From: CAZJYI01 sp964550025
GTDB lineage: Bacteria > Verrucomicrobiota > Kiritimatiellia > UBA8416 > CAYOBW01
Assembly (NCBI GenBank): GCA_964550025.1
Contig: CAZJYI010000013.1
Span: 1 to 64,000 of the forward strand
Direction: 5' to 3'
Length of the DNA stretch: 64,000 nucleotides
Below are positions 36,741 through 44,145 of this stretch, piece by piece (position 1 is the first letter of the stretch; every line of letters begins with the position of its first letter). The notes beneath the pieces are model-generated. The model was not told where the DNA came from and did not search any database. It saw only the letters and a list, made by a program, of their open reading frames with translations. Both the position numbers and the translations under genes were made by a program.

Positions 36741-36767
36741 CGCCCCGTACACGAGGAGAATGGGAAC

Positions 36768-37340
36768 GTGCGCTGCTGGAGCAAATGCGTATGCATGACT
36801 GTCGCCGTTCTGGCGCTGTGGCTCTGCGCGCCTTTGTCCGGTTCGGGCCAGGCGCAGGGGGACTACCAGAGCGTGCCCGAGTACCATCTCAAGGCGGTCT
36901 TTCTCTACAATTTCGGCCGTTTCGTGGAATGGCCGGACCAGGCCCTGAGCCCCAAGGGGGGGCCTTTCGTCATCGGCGTGATGGAGAAAGACCGGTTGAA
37001 AGACGGTCTGGCATTGATAAGCGGCAAGCGGGTGAGAGGGAGGCCCGTCAAGGTCGTGTCCTGCGGGTCAGCGGCGGAGATGCTGAAGTGCCACCTCGTC
37101 TTTCTCAATTCCAAAGACGATCTTCGCGTTAAGAAGATGCTGCAGTCATTGCGGGACTCGCCCATCCTGACCGTTGGGGAAACGGAGGGGTTCTGCCGGT
37201 GGGGTGGCGCCATCAATTTCCGCGTCGAGGATGAGAGTCTCCGCCTGGACATCTGTCCGCAGGCGGCCCGCCGCGCGGGGCTTCGCGTTAGCGCGCAGTT
37301 GCTCGATTTGGCGAGAATCGTAAAGCAGGACGCGGAGTGA
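36768..37340 (+). CDS. YfiR/DUF4154 family periplasmic protein
   Basis: GTG 36768 with AGGAG upstream; 190 residues with a signal peptide (VAVLALWLCAPLSGSGQA). The DUF4154 pattern is complete: YHLKAVFLYNFGRFVEWPDQA, PFVIGVMEKDRLKDGL, KRVRGRPVKV, CHLVFLNSKD, SPILTVGETEGFCRWGGAINFRVED, LRLDICPQAARRAGLRVSAQLLDLARIV. YfiR binds and restrains a membrane partner's periplasmic domain in Pseudomonas. Here the partner may be the CHASE8-like sensor kinase encoded 4 nt downstream, and the TonB receptor upstream may supply the signal. Confidence 0.9.
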   Translation: MRCWSKCVCMTVAVLALWLCAPLSGSGQAQGDYQSVPEYHLKAVFLYNFGRFVEWPDQALSPKGGPFVIGVMEKDRLKDGLALISGKRVRGRPVKVVSCGSAAEMLKCHLVFLNSKDDLRVKKMLQSLRDSPILTVGETEGFCRWGGAINFRVEDESLRLDICPQAARRAGLRVSAQLLDLARIVKQDAE

Positions 37341-37344
37341 GCAG

Positions 37345-38739
37345 GTGAAGAAGCGTTTCCGGAATCTGTCGATACGCTGGAAACTCACGATCGTGAGCGC
37401 AGCGGCTTGCGGAGCGGCCCTGGTCGTCGCGTCGGGCGTCTTCTTCGCCGTCGACCAGGTGACCTATCGCCTGCAGATGATACGGCGCAGTATCGTTCTT
37501 GCACGGGTGGTGGGGTCCAACAGCACGGCCGCGCTGGCGTTCGGCGACCGCCGCGTCGCGGACAGGATTCTCGCCGGTCTGGACAATGAGCCGGACGTGC
37601 TGTGTGCCTCTCTTCGTGGCGAAGACGGTCGGCAGCTCGCGGTCTATCGCCGTACCGATATGGCCCCGGATTGGCAGGCGCCGGTACACGAAGAAGAGGG
37701 CTACGCGTTCCGCAAAGGCACGCTGTGTGTCTGCCACGCCGTGGATCTGGACGGGGATCGTCTGGGCTCCGTACACATTGCCTACAGTCTCGGGGCGCTG
37801 CGTGCGCGGTTCGCGCGCTACGGCGTGGTCGTCCTCTTCGTGATGGGGCTTTCCGTCCTCACGGCATGGCTGCTCTCCTTCCGTCTCCAGGAGCACGTAT
37901 CCTCCCGTATCGTGCGGCTTCAGAAGACGGCCGACCGCGTGGGGCGTGAGGGTGATTTCACCGTCCGCGCCGAGAACGATCCGGCCTGCGACGAGATCGG
38001 TGCCCTTGTACGGGAGTTCAACCAGATGCTGGAGTATATCGGCGAGCGTGACGACGAACTGCACCGTCATCAGCGCCGGCTGCGAACGATGGCTTCTCAA
38101 CTCGTCCTCACCGAGGAGCGAGAGCGGCGGCGCGTGGCCGAGGGGCTGCACGATTCCATCTGCCAGATCCTCTGGGTCGCCAGCTTGAAACTGAAGCTGC
38201 TGGCGCGCAGCTGCGGGTGTGATGCGAGCGGCACGGAAGAACTGCGTGTCACGGCGGACCTTGTGAATGACGCTCTGAAACAGGCAAGGTCCTTTACGTA
38301 CCAGCTCAGCCCCCCGATACTCTACCAGTTCGGGCTCGAACCCGCTCTTGCCAGGCTCGCCGAGCAGCGAAGTGCGGAGTGGCGGCTGGATATCGCGTTT
38401 GAGGATGATGGGCAGGAAAAGCCTATCTCCGAGGACGTGAGCGTACTGCTGTACCGTGCCGTTCGCGAACTGCTGATGAATGCGTACAAGCACGCGGAAG
38501 CATCCAGGATCATCGTCGGCATCAGTCGCAACACCCGCGCCATCCGCATTACGGTTTCGGATGACGGCGTCGGGTTTGATCCGGAGACCGTCAGTGGGGC
38601 AAAGGAGGCCGGCGGTTTCGGGTTGTTCAGTCTTCGCGAGCGGTTCCTCGACATTGGTGGGCGGTTCGAGATCGTGTCCGGGCCGGGGCAGGGGACAACG
38701 GCGACACTGGAAGCCGCGCTGCAAACCGATGGGGAATAG
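37345..38739 (+). CDS. NarL-type sensor histidine kinase with CHASE8-like and HAMP domains
   Basis: GTG 37345 overlaps the ribosome site GGAG of the preceding gene's end. The 464 residues comprise: TM1 (about 14-35); a periplasmic CHASE8-like sensor (35-150; ARVVGSNSTAALAFGDRRVA); TM2 (about 155-178); a HAMP domain (VSSRIVRLQKTADRV...EIGALVREFNQML); a coiled coil; the HisKA_3 dimerisation domain with the phosphoacceptor His269 in EERERRRVAEGLHDSICQ; and an HATPase_c domain (RELLMNAYKHAEA, VSDDGVGFDPE, GFGLFSLRERF). CHASE8 kinases commonly pair with YfiR-like proteins. No LuxR/NarL response regulator gene is next to it in this window. Confidence 0.92.
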   Translation: MKKRFRNLSIRWKLTIVSAAACGAALVVASGVFFAVDQVTYRLQMIRRSIVLARVVGSNSTAALAFGDRRVADRILAGLDNEPDVLCASLRGEDGRQLAVYRRTDMAPDWQAPVHEEEGYAFRKGTLCVCHAVDLDGDRLGSVHIAYSLGALRARFARYGVVVLFVMGLSVLTAWLLSFRLQEHVSSRIVRLQKTADRVGREGDFTVRAENDPACDEIGALVREFNQMLEYIGERDDELHRHQRRLRTMASQLVLTEERERRRVAEGLHDSICQILWVASLKLKLLARSCGCDASGTEELRVTADLVNDALKQARSFTYQLSPPILYQFGLEPALARLAEQRSAEWRLDIAFEDDGQEKPISEDVSVLLYRAVRELLMNAYKHAEASRIIVGISRNTRAIRITVSDDGVGFDPETVSGAKEAGGFGLFSLRERFLDIGGRFEIVSGPGQGTTATLEAALQTDGE

Positions 38740-38745
38740 CGCGAG

Positions 38746-39159
38746 ATGCCCGACAGGCGGCGACACCGAGGGAAGCACCCGAAAGACGATACGCTCTTCT
38801 CCGCGGCCGGCGTGAAGAGGATGCGCGCTGCAACGGATGACTACTGCATGTTGCGCTCCAGAGGCTACGCGGCCAGGGCTTCGCTCAAGATTGTCGGCGA
38901 CCACTTCCAACTGATAAGCCGGCAACGCCTGGCGGTCGAGCGCTGCTCCTGCATCGATGCCGCCCGCGTCGCCCGCGGAGAACGGCGCGTGCGTCCGGAT
39001 GAATGTGTAGGCGCCGACCTTGCCGTGGACGGTTTCAACCAGCTCATCACGCTGGAGGCGGCCCTCTCCGGGGCTGTCCTGTTGAGAGGGCGGGACGGCG
39101 TGCTGCGCGATCTGGCGGGTGTTCACGGATCGTACCGGCACAATGTCCGGATGCCGTGA
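38746..39159 (+). CDS. DUF434-type protein, C-terminally shortened
   Basis: ATG 38746 lies 6 nt after the kinase stop. The 137-residue protein matches DUF434 in the middle (RAATDDYCMLRSRGYAARAS, LKIVGDHFQLISRQRLAVER) and then the start of the domain that usually follows it (DGFNQLITLEAALSGAVLLRG, DGVLRDLAGVHGSYR). Family members are usually over 200 residues; here the sequence stops just after GSYRHNVRMP and the downstream DNA is an unrelated repeat, so the 3' part seems lost. Function unknown. It may be a truncated passenger at the end of the operon. Confidence 0.65.
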   Translation: MPDRRRHRGKHPKDDTLFSAAGVKRMRAATDDYCMLRSRGYAARASLKIVGDHFQLISRQRLAVERCSCIDAARVARGERRVRPDECVGADLAVDGFNQLITLEAALSGAVLLRGRDGVLRDLAGVHGSYRHNVRMP

Positions 39160-39187
39160 TTGTGGCACTCTGAACCTGAAAAGGGCA

Positions 39188-39314
39188 GTTGAACCGCAAA
39201 GGAACGCAGAGATCACAGAGGAAGAAGAATTCGCGGAAGTTCGCGGTTGCACCCACAGGGTGAAGGGTGCCCGGACCGTAACAGGTTCCCTTTGCGTTCT
39301 CTGCGGTTCGTGAA
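39188..39314. repeat. Imperfect terminal inverted repeat with 'AACCGCAAAGG' arms
   Basis: The left arm GAACCGCAAAGGAACGCAGA (39191-39210) is mirrored by the right arm whose complement reads GAACCGCAGAGAACGCAAAG (39293-39312), around about 80 nt of spacer. This resembles short non-autonomous palindromic elements widely dispersed in environmental bacterial genomes. It begins 28 nt after the shortened DUF434 gene, so insertion may have caused the truncation. Confidence 0.65.
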
Positions 39315-39364
39315 CTGCCGGATGCAGGCTGAATATGCTTGCGCCCGGGGGTCGGAAGAAGGGA

Positions 39365-39390
39365 GGGCGGGCCAGTTGCCTGGCCCGCCC
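39365..39390. terminator. Strong GC hairpin between convergent genes
   Basis: GGGCGGGCCA (39365-39374), loop GTTGCC, perfect complement (39381-39390). It stands between the plus-strand operon ending 39159 and the minus-strand pseudopilin gene ending 39442. No T-run follows on either strand, so its role as a terminator or RNA stabiliser is inferred from position. Confidence 0.5.
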
Positions 39391-39441
39391 GCGGGGGGGG
39401 TGAGGGTACGGGGGACAGGGATCCGGCGCCGATCACTCGGA

Positions 39442-39825
39442 TCAGCGACCGGTTGTGACGTTTTCTCCGTTCATAACGACGTAAAGCCCGTTGGTCTCGC
39501 TCGCCTGTATGACCTCATCCGACGGCGGCTCGACCTCCAATGGCCAACTGAGATTCTCGATGGCTCCGACTTTCAGATAGGGGCCTACCATTTCCGCGGT
39601 GATCTGGGCCGTGCTGACCAGGTTGCTCTCCATCATGACCTCATCGATGGCATCCTCGATCAGACGGAGATTCGAGCGGCAGACCTGCTTCTGGGAGGTG
39701 AAGCGCGCTTTCTGAAGTCCGGGGACGGAGATTGCGGCCATCAGCCCGATGATCCCGGCTACGGCCATCACTTCCACGAGTGTGAATCCTCGGTTGCCCT
39801 TCCTGTTGTTTGTCCGCTTTCTCAT
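39442..39825 (-). CDS. Type IV pilin/type II pseudopilin-like protein
   Basis: ATG 39825; 127 residues. It has the class III prepilin signal: a short basic leader (MRKRTNNRKGNR), cleavage before Phe in G/FTLVEVM with the conserved Glu5, then a hydrophobic helix (AVAGIIGLMAAISVPGL). The globular part contains CRSNLRLIEDAIDEV and VGPYLKVGAIENLSWPLE, similar to the short GspG-like or 'competence-type' pseudopilins common in PVC bacteria, which often occur as singletons. It needs a prepilin peptidase encoded elsewhere. A near-perfect sigma-54 promoter lies about 55 nt upstream. Confidence 0.88.
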   Translation of the reverse strand: MRKRTNNRKGNRGFTLVEVMAVAGIIGLMAAISVPGLQKARFTSQKQVCRSNLRLIEDAIDEVMMESNLVSTAQITAEMVGPYLKVGAIENLSWPLEVEPPSDEVIQASETNGLYVVMNGENVTTGR

Positions 39826-39891
39826 GTCTTCTGCGCTCCGTTCTTTCTTCCCCGCCTGCCGCCCTCTCCTCGTTGTTGTGATATGCTAGTA

Positions 39892-39906
39892 GCAACGGCC
39901 GTGCCA
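39892..39906 (-). promoter_or_regulatory. Sigma-54 (-24/-12) promoter for the pseudopilin gene
   Basis: On the minus strand the sequence TGGCACGGCCGTTGCT matches the RpoN consensus TGGCACG-N4-TTGC(A/T) at every position. The GG of -24 and the GC of -12 are correctly spaced. Transcription would start near 39880, giving a leader of about 55 nt before ATG 39825. Pilin genes are frequent sigma-54 targets. An enhancer-binding activator would be required and is not in the window. Confidence 0.75.
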
Positions 39907-40332
39907 GCTGTCGGGGTGACGCAAAGGAACCCGCTCGCATTCGTGACAAAATGCGAAAAGTCGCTTTCTGTGTAGCTTTCGCGTTTCGCAATGGCGCGAA
40001 AAAGGCGCTATTTCAAAGGAATTGTGTTTGCGGAGTTGAGAACAGCGCCCCTCCGCCTCTCCAGGCCGGTTGTGTTGTGATGAGACAAAACTGTTCAAAG
40101 TGTCCCGTCGGAATCCAGGGAGGGATATGTGCAGGACTATAGCCACCTACTCTGTTTGAGCGGGTGTGCGTTCTGGTCCCTCTCTCTCCGTCGATGTCTT
40201 CGTCCATCTCTTGGTCGACAAAGACGACGATCAAGACGGCGACAGAGATGGGGGAGCGTCGTAACCGTGTTCTCGAAAGGGCCCGGGCCGTATCTGCGTG
40301 CGGGTAGCCGTGATGTATGCTATACCTGTCGC
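39907..40332. other. Intergenic region without a supported gene
   Basis: These 426 bases between the pseudopilin promoter and the membrane protein are less GC-rich than the surroundings. They hold short inverted repeats around 39975-40010 (TTTCGCG/CGCGAAA) and a GAC/GTC-rich low-complexity tract at 40187-40260 whose halves are partly complementary. Open frames here lack ribosome sites and recognisable sequence. Enhancer sites for the sigma-54 promoter could lie here but none is recognised. Confidence 0.5.
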
Positions 40333-40920
40333 ATGCAACTGCTTCCGCTCTGGCTCAAGATTGCATTCAGCGTGTTCATGGTCGTGTGGGTCCCTGCCGT
40401 GCTGCACACGCACGGGCCGCGCAATTTCCTGTGGCTCTGCGATGTCGCGAACTTCCTGGTCCTTGCCGGGCTGTGGCTGGAGAGCCGGCTGCTGCTCTCG
40501 AGCCAGTTGCTTGCGGTTGCCGTTATCGACATCTGCTGGCTACTGGACATCAGCTCAGCGCTGGTGTTCGGCAGGCACCTCCTGGGCGGCACCGAGTACA
40601 TGCTGGATTCGCAGGCGCCTGTCTACTCCAGGGCGCTGTCGTTGTTTCACGTGTTCGTGCCGGTCATCCTGTGCTATGCCGTTCTCCGGCTTGGATACGA
40701 TCGACGCGCGTACCTGTTGCAGGTAGCGATTACCTGGTGTGTATTGCCCCTCTCGTTCCTCCTCGCGACAAGCGAGGCGAACATCAATTGGGTGTACGGC
40801 TTCTTCGGACAACCCCAGGACGCCCTCGATTCACGGGTCTTCCTCCTGGTCGTCATGGCCGCCTACACCTTCATTCTCTACCTGCCCTCGCACTGGCTGG
40901 CGGGGCGGATCTTCGGGTAG
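40333..40920 (+). CDS. Integral membrane protein of unknown function
   Basis: The start is set at ATG 40333 because the hydrophobic protein begins there (MQLLPLWLKIAFSVFMVVW) and the upstream extension is Arg-rich and not protein-like; the ribosome site is weak. The 195 residues contain about six predicted membrane helices: FSVFMVVWVPAVL, DVANFLVLAGLWL, SSQLLAVAVIDICWLL, ALSLFHVFVPVILCYAVL, VAITWCVLPLSFLLA and LVVMAAYTFILYLP. The motif NINWVYGFFG in the loop before the last helix looks conserved-family-like, but I cannot name the family. The TAG stop codon forms part of a GTAGCG palindrome. Confidence 0.65.
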   Translation: MQLLPLWLKIAFSVFMVVWVPAVLHTHGPRNFLWLCDVANFLVLAGLWLESRLLLSSQLLAVAVIDICWLLDISSALVFGRHLLGGTEYMLDSQAPVYSRALSLFHVFVPVILCYAVLRLGYDRRAYLLQVAITWCVLPLSFLLATSEANINWVYGFFGQPQDALDSRVFLLVVMAAYTFILYLPSHWLAGRIFG

Positions 40921-40970
40921 CGCCGGCTTTCAGCCGGTGACGGGTTGAGCCGGCTTCCGGCCGGCTGTGC
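40917..40970 (+). repeat. GTAG-headed palindromes at the membrane-protein stop codon
   Basis: GTAGCG 40917-40922 (its TAG is the stop codon) is followed by CCGGCT-TTC-AGCCGG (40923-40937) and a second hairpin, GCCGGCTTCCGGCCGGC (40949-40965). The first is identical to the third hairpin of the cluster at 13722-13736. Confidence 0.85.
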
Positions 40971-41067
40971 TCTACCACCGCCGGCCGAACGCCTTTTCGG
41001 TTTACGGTTCCCGGTCGATGATGTAGAGAATGCCGGTCGGACTGAACCCATATGGAGGAAAGCTACT

Positions 41068-41865
41068 GTGTCGAACGCTCATTCTCGCCTCTTTCTGTTC
41101 TGTCTTCTGCCCCTCGCAATGACCGGCTGCGTATCGACGGCAGTGCGCGGACGCCTGCACGTCCTGGAGCGCCTGGCGGAGCGCGACCCGGGGCCATTCG
41201 TGCTCGTGGAGAACACCTGTGACGGATCGACGAGCCGGGGGCAGGGGGTGCTGATCTCCGCGCGCGGGCATGTTCTCACGGCCGGGCACATCAGTTGGCA
41301 CGAGAAGGAGAAACGCCATGGGGACGAGTTTCTGATCAACTTGCGCACGCGGGGAGGGACCGTGCCGAAGGGTTTTGCCCATCACCACAAGACGACCTTT
41401 GTCGACAAGGAGGGTGCGGTTTTCCACGAGCACCGTTACCGGGCGAAACTGCTGAAACAGGGCGAATCCCGCTTCATGGGGGACAACAAGGACCTGTCGG
41501 TGTTGAGGATCGACGCCGGGAGTGCGTTCCCAAAGTTGGCGTTCTACTCGGATGAGGAGCCCAGACTCGAGGCGGGCGATATCCTGCATCTCTGTCACAA
41601 CCACTGGCCGCACCGGCCCGCGGAGCCGACGTTCCTCATCAACCCCGTCGAGGTCGTTGGCGTGGTACAGACCTCGAGCGGGCTGCAATACCTGGCGACG
41701 GGCTACTACCGCTGGGGATCGAGCGGCGGCGCGATCCTCAAGGAAGGCCGCCTCATCGGCATTCAGAGCGCGGCCTACACCGTGAACGCGAAGGACATCG
41801 GCGAGATGCCGATGGGCCTCATCTCGTTCCACGTAGTGTGTCGGGACATGTTCGAGGGGCTGTAG
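41068..41865 (+). CDS. Lipoprotein trypsin-like serine protease
   Basis: The start is GTG 41068, because GGAGGAAAG lies 5 nt upstream and a lipoprotein signal follows (SRLFLFCLLPLAMTGC, lipid-attached Cys21). The 265 residues contain a chymotrypsin-fold protease: VLISARGHVLTAGHIS with His74, NKDLSVLRID with Asp142, and YRWGSSGGAI with nucleophile Ser219 in a GxSGG-type motif. There is no PDZ domain, so it is not a DegP/HtrA protein in the strict sense. It is predicted to act at the outer or inner membrane face in the periplasm. The substrate is unknown. Confidence 0.85.
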   Translation: MSNAHSRLFLFCLLPLAMTGCVSTAVRGRLHVLERLAERDPGPFVLVENTCDGSTSRGQGVLISARGHVLTAGHISWHEKEKRHGDEFLINLRTRGGTVPKGFAHHHKTTFVDKEGAVFHEHRYRAKLLKQGESRFMGDNKDLSVLRIDAGSAFPKLAFYSDEEPRLEAGDILHLCHNHWPHRPAEPTFLINPVEVVGVVQTSSGLQYLATGYYRWGSSGGAILKEGRLIGIQSAAYTVNAKDIGEMPMGLISFHVVCRDMFEGL

Positions 41866-41869
41866 GCCT

Positions 41870-41913
41870 TGGGGGCAGGGGGCAGGGAGCCGTGGGCAGG
41901 GGGCAGGGGAGAT
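41870..41913 (+). repeat. GGGCAGGG tandem-type low-complexity repeat
   Basis: GGGGGCAGGGGGCAGGGAG is followed by GTGGGCAGGGGGCAGGGG, i.e. four GGGCAGGG-type blocks just after the protease stop codon. It is G-quadruplex-capable on the plus strand. The following stretch to 42114 holds nothing I recognise. Confidence 0.6.
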
Positions 41914-42114
41914 TCCGCTGAACCCCCTCTGTTTCGGACGACGTCCATGGGGTGACGCCCTGCCAAGGACGTTCTTCAGCAGGACCCGGGGACGCCCTCT
42001 CCCCGACACGCGACACCCGTATCGCCCCATCCATTCTTGGTTTCCCGGATTACGCCGCATAACATGCGAGAAAGGCGGAGGTGAACAGCGGAGCAAGGGG
42101 GCGGCGGTGTCTAG

Positions 42115-42410
42115 GTGAGCGAGGGCGCCGAAGAACCGCTCACGATCAACTGCACGGTCGCCGGCAACGTGGCCGACAAGGTGGGGGGCGTGTGGGGAGG
42201 AGGGACCCTGGTCAGCCGTACCGCGTGATCTACTTCCCGACCTCTTCGGAGAGGGACTACAGGCTGGACTTCATCCCGGACGTTGGTGGTGTCTGGACGC
42301 AGATTTCCGGTCAGGAGAACGTCTCCGGCTCGGGAGGCACGGATTCGCTGCAGGACACGAACGTCCCGGCTGCGCAGGGCCTCTACCGCGTGCGGGTGCG
42401 AATGCCGTAG
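42115..42410 (+). pseudogene. Remnant of a beta-helix surface protein: repeat fragment plus C-terminal module
   Basis: Frame 1 (42115-42228) encodes LTINCTVAGNVADKVGGVWGG, the pattern of polymorphic outer-membrane-type beta-helix repeats, and ends at TGA. A +2 frame then encodes about 65 residues (PYRVIYFPTSSERDYRLDF, GVWTQISGQ, GSGGTDSLQDTNVPAAQGLYRVRVRMP) ending at TAG 42408-42410. This second part is the same C-terminal module that ends the large surface proteins at 9067 and 26406. A deletion with a frame change has therefore joined two pieces of one surface protein. The stop codon is part of a type B palindrome. Confidence 0.65.
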
Positions 42411-42514
42411 CGGAACGCGCCAGGCGTTTCGATCCCTTGTCTGTTGGAAGACTTGGCGTCTTCCACTACTTCTCTGCCCCGAATCTGGCGTAGCGGAACG
42501 CGCCAAGCGTTCCG
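42407..42514. repeat. Triplet of GTAG-headed palindromes (B, inverted C, B)
   Basis: Type B at 42407-42431, inverted type C at about 42445-42469 (GGAAGAC-TTGGC-GTCTTCC, ends CTAC), type B at 42490-42514. Same order and similar spacing as 26403-26510. The first copy supplies the stop codon of the remnant ending at 42410. Confidence 0.85.
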
Positions 42515-42619
42515 ATCCCGTGGTCCGACGAGACTTGACCTCGCACCCATATCCGGTGTCTATTACCGCTTTTCAGCAACCAACTACCCGGTTCCGTCAT
42601 CCACAACGAGGAGTATGCG

Positions 42620-43954
42620 ATGAACAGACGCGAGTTTTTGAAGACGGCAAGTCTTGGCGCGGCGGCTCTTGCGGCTTTGCCGAACATCGGCATCTCGTGG
42701 GCCGACGTTCCCTCCCGCAAGGGCAAGGCCATTGTGGGGCGCAAGATGAACGTGGCCTGCATCGGCGTCGGGGGCAAGGGCAGCAGCGACACGGGAGGTG
42801 TTGCCGGCGAGAACATCGTGGCCCTGTGCGACGTGGATCTGCGGAAGGGGGCGGGATCGTTCAAGAAGCACCCGAACGCGAAGCACTACCGGGACTTCCG
42901 GCGCATGCTGATGGAGATGGATGACCAGATCGACGCCGTGACGGTCAGTACGCCGGACCACATGCATTTCCCGGCCTCGATGATGGCCGTCAAGATGGGC
43001 AAGCACGTGTTCTGTCAGAAGCCGCTGACGCACACCATCGAGGAAGCGCGTGTGTTGACCCTGGCGGCCAGGGAGCACAACGTGGCCACGCAGATGGGCA
43101 TCCAGGGCCACTCGATGGACGGCATCCGTCGCATGCGCGAGTGGTACGCCGTGCGGGCCATCGGCGAGATCACCGAGCTGCACATCTGGACCAACCGTCC
43201 GATATGGCCGCAAGGCGTCAAGGAGCCGCTGCCGAAGCAGGACATTCCGGAGCATCTCGATTGGAACCTGTGGCAGGGCGTCGCGCCGGCGCGCGAGTAC
43301 AACAGCGGCTACGCTCCGTTCAAGTGGCGCGGCTGGTGGGACTACGGATGCGGCGCGCTGGGCGACATCGGTTGCCATGCGCTCGACTGCGCGTTCGACG
43401 TGCTGAAGCTCGGCAGCCCGACGAGTGTCGAGGCCGTGAGCGACCAGATCAACGATCAGACCGGTCCCAAGTGGTCGATCGTGACCTACCAGTTCCCGAG
43501 CACGACCGAACGGCCGCCGATCAAGCTGGTGTGGTACGACGGCAACAAGAAGCCCGAGCGGCCGAAGGAACTGGAAGAGGGGCGCAACATCCCGGGCGGC
43601 ATCGGTGGACAGCTCTGGTACGGGACGGAAGGGACCATCATGGTCAGCGACGTCTACTGCAGGTCTTCGCGGATCATCCCGGAAGTCAAGATGAAGGACT
43701 TCATCCAGAACAAGATGCCCGAGAAGACGGAACCGAAATCGATCGGTCATGTCCAGGAGTGGCTCGAGGCCTGCAAGGGCGGCAAACCGGCGGGGGCGAG
43801 CTTCGACTACTCCGGACCGCTGACGGAAATGGTCCTGCTGGGCAACCTGGCCGTCCGTACCGGGAAGAAGATCGAGTGGGACGCCGAGAACCTGAAGTGC
43901 ACGAACCTGCCCGAGGCCAACAAGTTCGTGCGCAAGGATTACCGGGTGTTCTAG
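42620..43954 (+). CDS. Tat-exported Gfo/Idh/MocA family oxidoreductase
   Basis: ATG 42620 with GAGGAG 7 nt upstream; 444 residues. The twin-arginine signal is MNRREFLKTASLGAAALAAL. The NAD(P)-binding Rossmann motif is NVACIGVGGKGSSDTGG, followed by VALCDVDLRKG, VSTPDHMHFPASMMAV and the QKPLTHT segment (the EKP-equivalent). The C-terminal domain carries the WWDYGCGALGDIGCHALD block typical of PVC and Bacteroidetes members. These enzymes oxidise or reduce sugars at C3 or C5, often together with DUF1080 3-keto-glycoside hydrolases; a DUF1080 gene indeed follows at 44146, separated by palindromic repeats. Confidence 0.92.
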   Translation: MNRREFLKTASLGAAALAALPNIGISWADVPSRKGKAIVGRKMNVACIGVGGKGSSDTGGVAGENIVALCDVDLRKGAGSFKKHPNAKHYRDFRRMLMEMDDQIDAVTVSTPDHMHFPASMMAVKMGKHVFCQKPLTHTIEEARVLTLAAREHNVATQMGIQGHSMDGIRRMREWYAVRAIGEITELHIWTNRPIWPQGVKEPLPKQDIPEHLDWNLWQGVAPAREYNSGYAPFKWRGWWDYGCGALGDIGCHALDCAFDVLKLGSPTSVEAVSDQINDQTGPKWSIVTYQFPSTTERPPIKLVWYDGNKKPERPKELEEGRNIPGGIGGQLWYGTEGTIMVSDVYCRSSRIIPEVKMKDFIQNKMPEKTEPKSIGHVQEWLEACKGGKPAGASFDYSGPLTEMVLLGNLAVRTGKKIEWDAENLKCTNLPEANKFVRKDYRVF

Positions 43955-43966
43955 GTCGCGGGCGAA

Positions 43967-44106
43967 GTAGCGGAAGTCACCGAGACTTCCGGCACGGGGA
44001 TCGGAACGCTTGGCGCGTTCCGCTACACCAGGTGCGATGTAGGGACGTAGCGGAAGTCGCCGGGACTTCCGACGCGGGGATCGGAACGCTTGGCGCGTTC
44101 CGCTAC
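43967..44106. repeat. Tandem pair of 60-bp cruciform elements (type E + inverted type B)
   Basis: Two 60-nt units (43967-44026 and 44047-44106) repeat with an 80-nt period. Each starts GTAGCGGAAGTC, closes that stem with GACTTCCG, continues with GGATCGGAACGC and closes with GCGTTCCGCTAC, so the outer ends (GTAGCGGAA / TTCCGCTAC) are themselves complementary. The second unit ends 28 nt before the ribosome site region of the DUF1080 gene. Confidence 0.9.
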
Positions 44107-44145
44107 AGAACAGTGCTGAGCGGCACGGATTGTAGGAGGTGCAAT

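Noticed and set aside
40013..40234. Small minus-strand frame (about 73 codons) in the gap after the pilin promoter
   Set aside because: No ribosome site, no recognisable family, and it spans a low-complexity GAC-rich tract.
43141..44145. Open frame upstream of the DUF1080 start, overlapping the oxidoreductase gene
   Set aside because: The frame is open by base composition only. The oxidoreductase is encoded in another frame there, and the GTG at 44146 has AGGAGG and a signal peptide.
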